Shown: positions 5,333 through 6,243 of the stretch, piece by piece
Position numbering within the stretch: position 1 is the first letter of the stretch
How the letters are laid out: the number at the start of each line of letters is the position of its first letter
From: SYOC01 sp035575235
Lineage (GTDB): Bacteria > Desulfobacterota > Binatia > Bin18
Assembly (NCBI GenBank): GCA_035575235.1
Contig: DATLYA010000162.1
Span: forward strand, 1 to 6,243
Direction of reading: 5' to 3'
Length of the DNA: 6,243 bases
Notes under the pieces: model-generated
The model's database searches: none
Told to the model about the DNA's origin: nothing
Seen by the model: only the letters and a program-made list of their open reading frames with translations
Program-made: the position numbers and the translations under genes

Positions 5333-6232
5333 CTATAACTTCTTCCGATCCTTCGTTGTAGTACTAACTAGCTCGTTAAACCCTTCAAGATCGTTCGCCA
5401 CATCCTTATAGATGTATGGAATCAAAAGCCCAGGAACCGGCGCGGCGTTAGTGTAGCGCAGGGTGATGATGGCAAACTTCTTATCCTTCTTGCGCTTCTG
5501 CAGGACTGCATAATCGACTTCGGTCGCCAGATACCGTTCATCCTTGAAGTTCTCTGTGATGAAGAAGACTGCCGCACAGGATTCTTCGAATCCGCGCAGC
5601 ACTTCCCGCTCCAGGTTGGCGCCGGCAGGCATGTCGGACTCGTCCAGCCATGGGTCAAACCCGAGCGCTTTCAGCGCGTTGTAGTAGCGATAGACTAGCG
5701 GCTTATCCACTGATTTGTGGCTGAGGAAGATTTTCACCTCTTTGGGGCTGGGTATTCTGCTCAGCGGCACTGCCTGCATGGCGCGAGCTTCCGGCGTCGC
5801 CAAGTCCGCCGCTTCCCCGAGCCGGTGTGAAAGGTCCTCTACAAAAGGCCGCACAATGAGTGTGCGAAAAATGGTAATACGGCCATCGTGTTTGTGCTGC
5901 CCTTGCACGACGCCGAAGCGAAAGACGAGTTCTGTATTCTCTGCCGCTTTTTCGATGATATGGTAGCGCAGGATCATCTCTTCGTCCGGGTTCGACGGGA
6001 AGGCGAGCTTCGAGTCGCGCTTTTGCGCGGCGTTCCACCATGCGTCAACGTCTATGTTAAATGAAGCTTGTGCATAAATCAGGCAGCTAATCGCCAGCGA
6101 GTGCAATCGATGGCATCCTTGATTTGAGCCACTGATTTGCCCAGGCGGTAATTTGACAAGAAGATGATTTGATATAGCCATACGCTGACTATGACGAATG
6201 CTCCGTTGCGATTGAGTCCTTTCACCGGACAC
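5333..6232 (-). CDS. TIR-domain protein, C-terminus replaced by IS701-family sequence
   Basis: Read from a GTG at 6232, the protein has 299 residues, but the frame is open to the window edge, so the real start may lie outside. Another candidate is the ATG at 6181 (MAISNHLLVK). Residues 166-289 form a TIR domain: VKIFLSHKSVDKP (first strand), LGFDPWLDESDMPAGANLEREV (the loop and helix), CAAVFFITENF, ERYLATEVDYAVLQ with the likely catalytic Glu at E238, then FAIITLRY. Bacterial TIR domains often cleave NAD+ in antiphage or abortive responses; others signal through protein contacts. Residues 60-160 are soluble and acidic, of no family I recognise, and may be a sensor. No membrane segment is seen. 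The IS701-family element replaces the last 17 residues with STTTKDRKKL, leaving the catalytic core whole, so activity may survive. Codons before about residue 60 look AT-rich and may not be translated. Confidence 0.75.
   Translation of the reverse strand: MSGERTQSQRSIRHSQRMAISNHLLVKLPPGQISGSNQGCHRLHSLAISCLIYAQASFNIDVDAWWNAAQKRDSKLAFPSNPDEEMILRYHIIEKAAENTELVFRFGVVQGQHKHDGRITIFRTLIVRPFVEDLSHRLGEAADLATPEARAMQAVPLSRIPSPKEVKIFLSHKSVDKPLVYRYYNALKALGFDPWLDESDMPAGANLEREVLRGFEESCAAVFFITENFKDERYLATEVDYAVLQKRKKDKKFAIITLRYTNAAPVPGLLIPYIYKDVANDLEGFNELVSTTTKDRKKL
5346..5363 (-). repeat. IS701-family right terminal inverted repeat
   Basis: Reverse complement of 3851-3868 without mismatch. The minus-strand TIR reading frame runs into it, encoding STTTKDRKKL before a TAG at 5335-5333. 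Confidence 0.92.
5364..5367. repeat. IS701-family target duplication CTAA (right copy)
   Basis: Copy of 3847-3850, inside the TIR coding frame. Confidence 0.85.
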
Positions 6233-6243
6233 GCTTTTAAATC

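Larger units (their letters stand above)
3851..5363 (-). mobile_element. IS701-family insertion sequence, 1513 bp
   Basis: Perfect 18-bp terminal inverted repeats TACTACAACGAAGGATCG lie at 3851-3868 and, as reverse complement, at 5346-5363. They are flanked by the 4-bp duplication CTAA. One intact transposase gene occupies most of the element on the minus strand. Length, ends, duplication and protein agree with IS701. It inserted into the TIR gene 17 codons before its stop. Nothing in it is broken, so it may be the most recent arrival and still mobile. Confidence 0.93.

Noticed and set aside
1..6243. CRISPR array, tRNA or rRNA genes, toxin-antitoxin pair or phage genes.
   Set aside because: No regularly spaced repeats, cloverleaf folds, rRNA-like stretches or typical small gene pairs were seen. 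Every repeat found is explained by an IS end, a target duplication or a local stem.

Overview
This window is a degraded stretch of chromosome, moderately GC-rich by eye, from a bacterium I cannot place firmly. The protein families present (S9 peptidase, MmgE/PrpD, TIR, radical SAM, and IS1-, ISKra4- and IS701-type transposases) would fit an IS-rich environmental genome such as Acidobacteriota, Chloroflexota or a similar soil or sediment lineage. That placement is an inference only. No RNA genes, CRISPR arrays or phage genes are visible.

About two thirds of the window is three insertion sequences whose ends can be read to the base. An IS1-like element lies at 273-1487, with imperfect 24-bp terminal inverted repeats starting GGT and no target duplication. 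An ISKra4-type element lies at 1799-3274, with 24-bp repeats starting GGG and the 9-bp duplication GTGGCAGCC. An IS701-family element lies at 3851-5363, with 18-bp perfect repeats and the 4-bp duplication CTAA. The IS701 transposase is intact. The other two transposases are each split between two frames at a G run: a +1 shift at G6 in the IS1-like element and a -1 shift on the heptamer G GGG GGG in the ISKra4-type element.

Removing the ISKra4 and IS701 elements, each with one copy of its duplication, restores the host genes exactly in frame. The result is a minus-strand cluster: a TIR-domain protein (start near 6232, true stop at 3795), then a 127-residue DUF6375-like protein (3701-3318), then a radical SAM protein whose start at 3334 overlaps the preceding gene by 17 nt. 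IS701 cut the TIR gene 17 codons before its end and supplies a new 10-residue tail. ISKra4 cut the radical SAM gene after codon 20. The IS1-like element then removes the radical SAM gene beyond codon 120.

Left of the IS1-like element (1-277, plus strand) are two unrelated gene scraps joined out of frame: about 32 codons of a MmgE/PrpD-family protein and the last 59 codons of an S9 prolyl-oligopeptidase-type peptidase, whose end is cut by the IS. Different genes on the two sides of the IS1-like element, with no target duplication, point to a deletion or recombination there.

The item of most biological interest is the ancestral TIR / DUF6375-like / radical SAM cluster, which can only be seen after the insertions are removed. 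Whether these three genes form a functional system, for example in defence or peptide modification, cannot be settled from this window.
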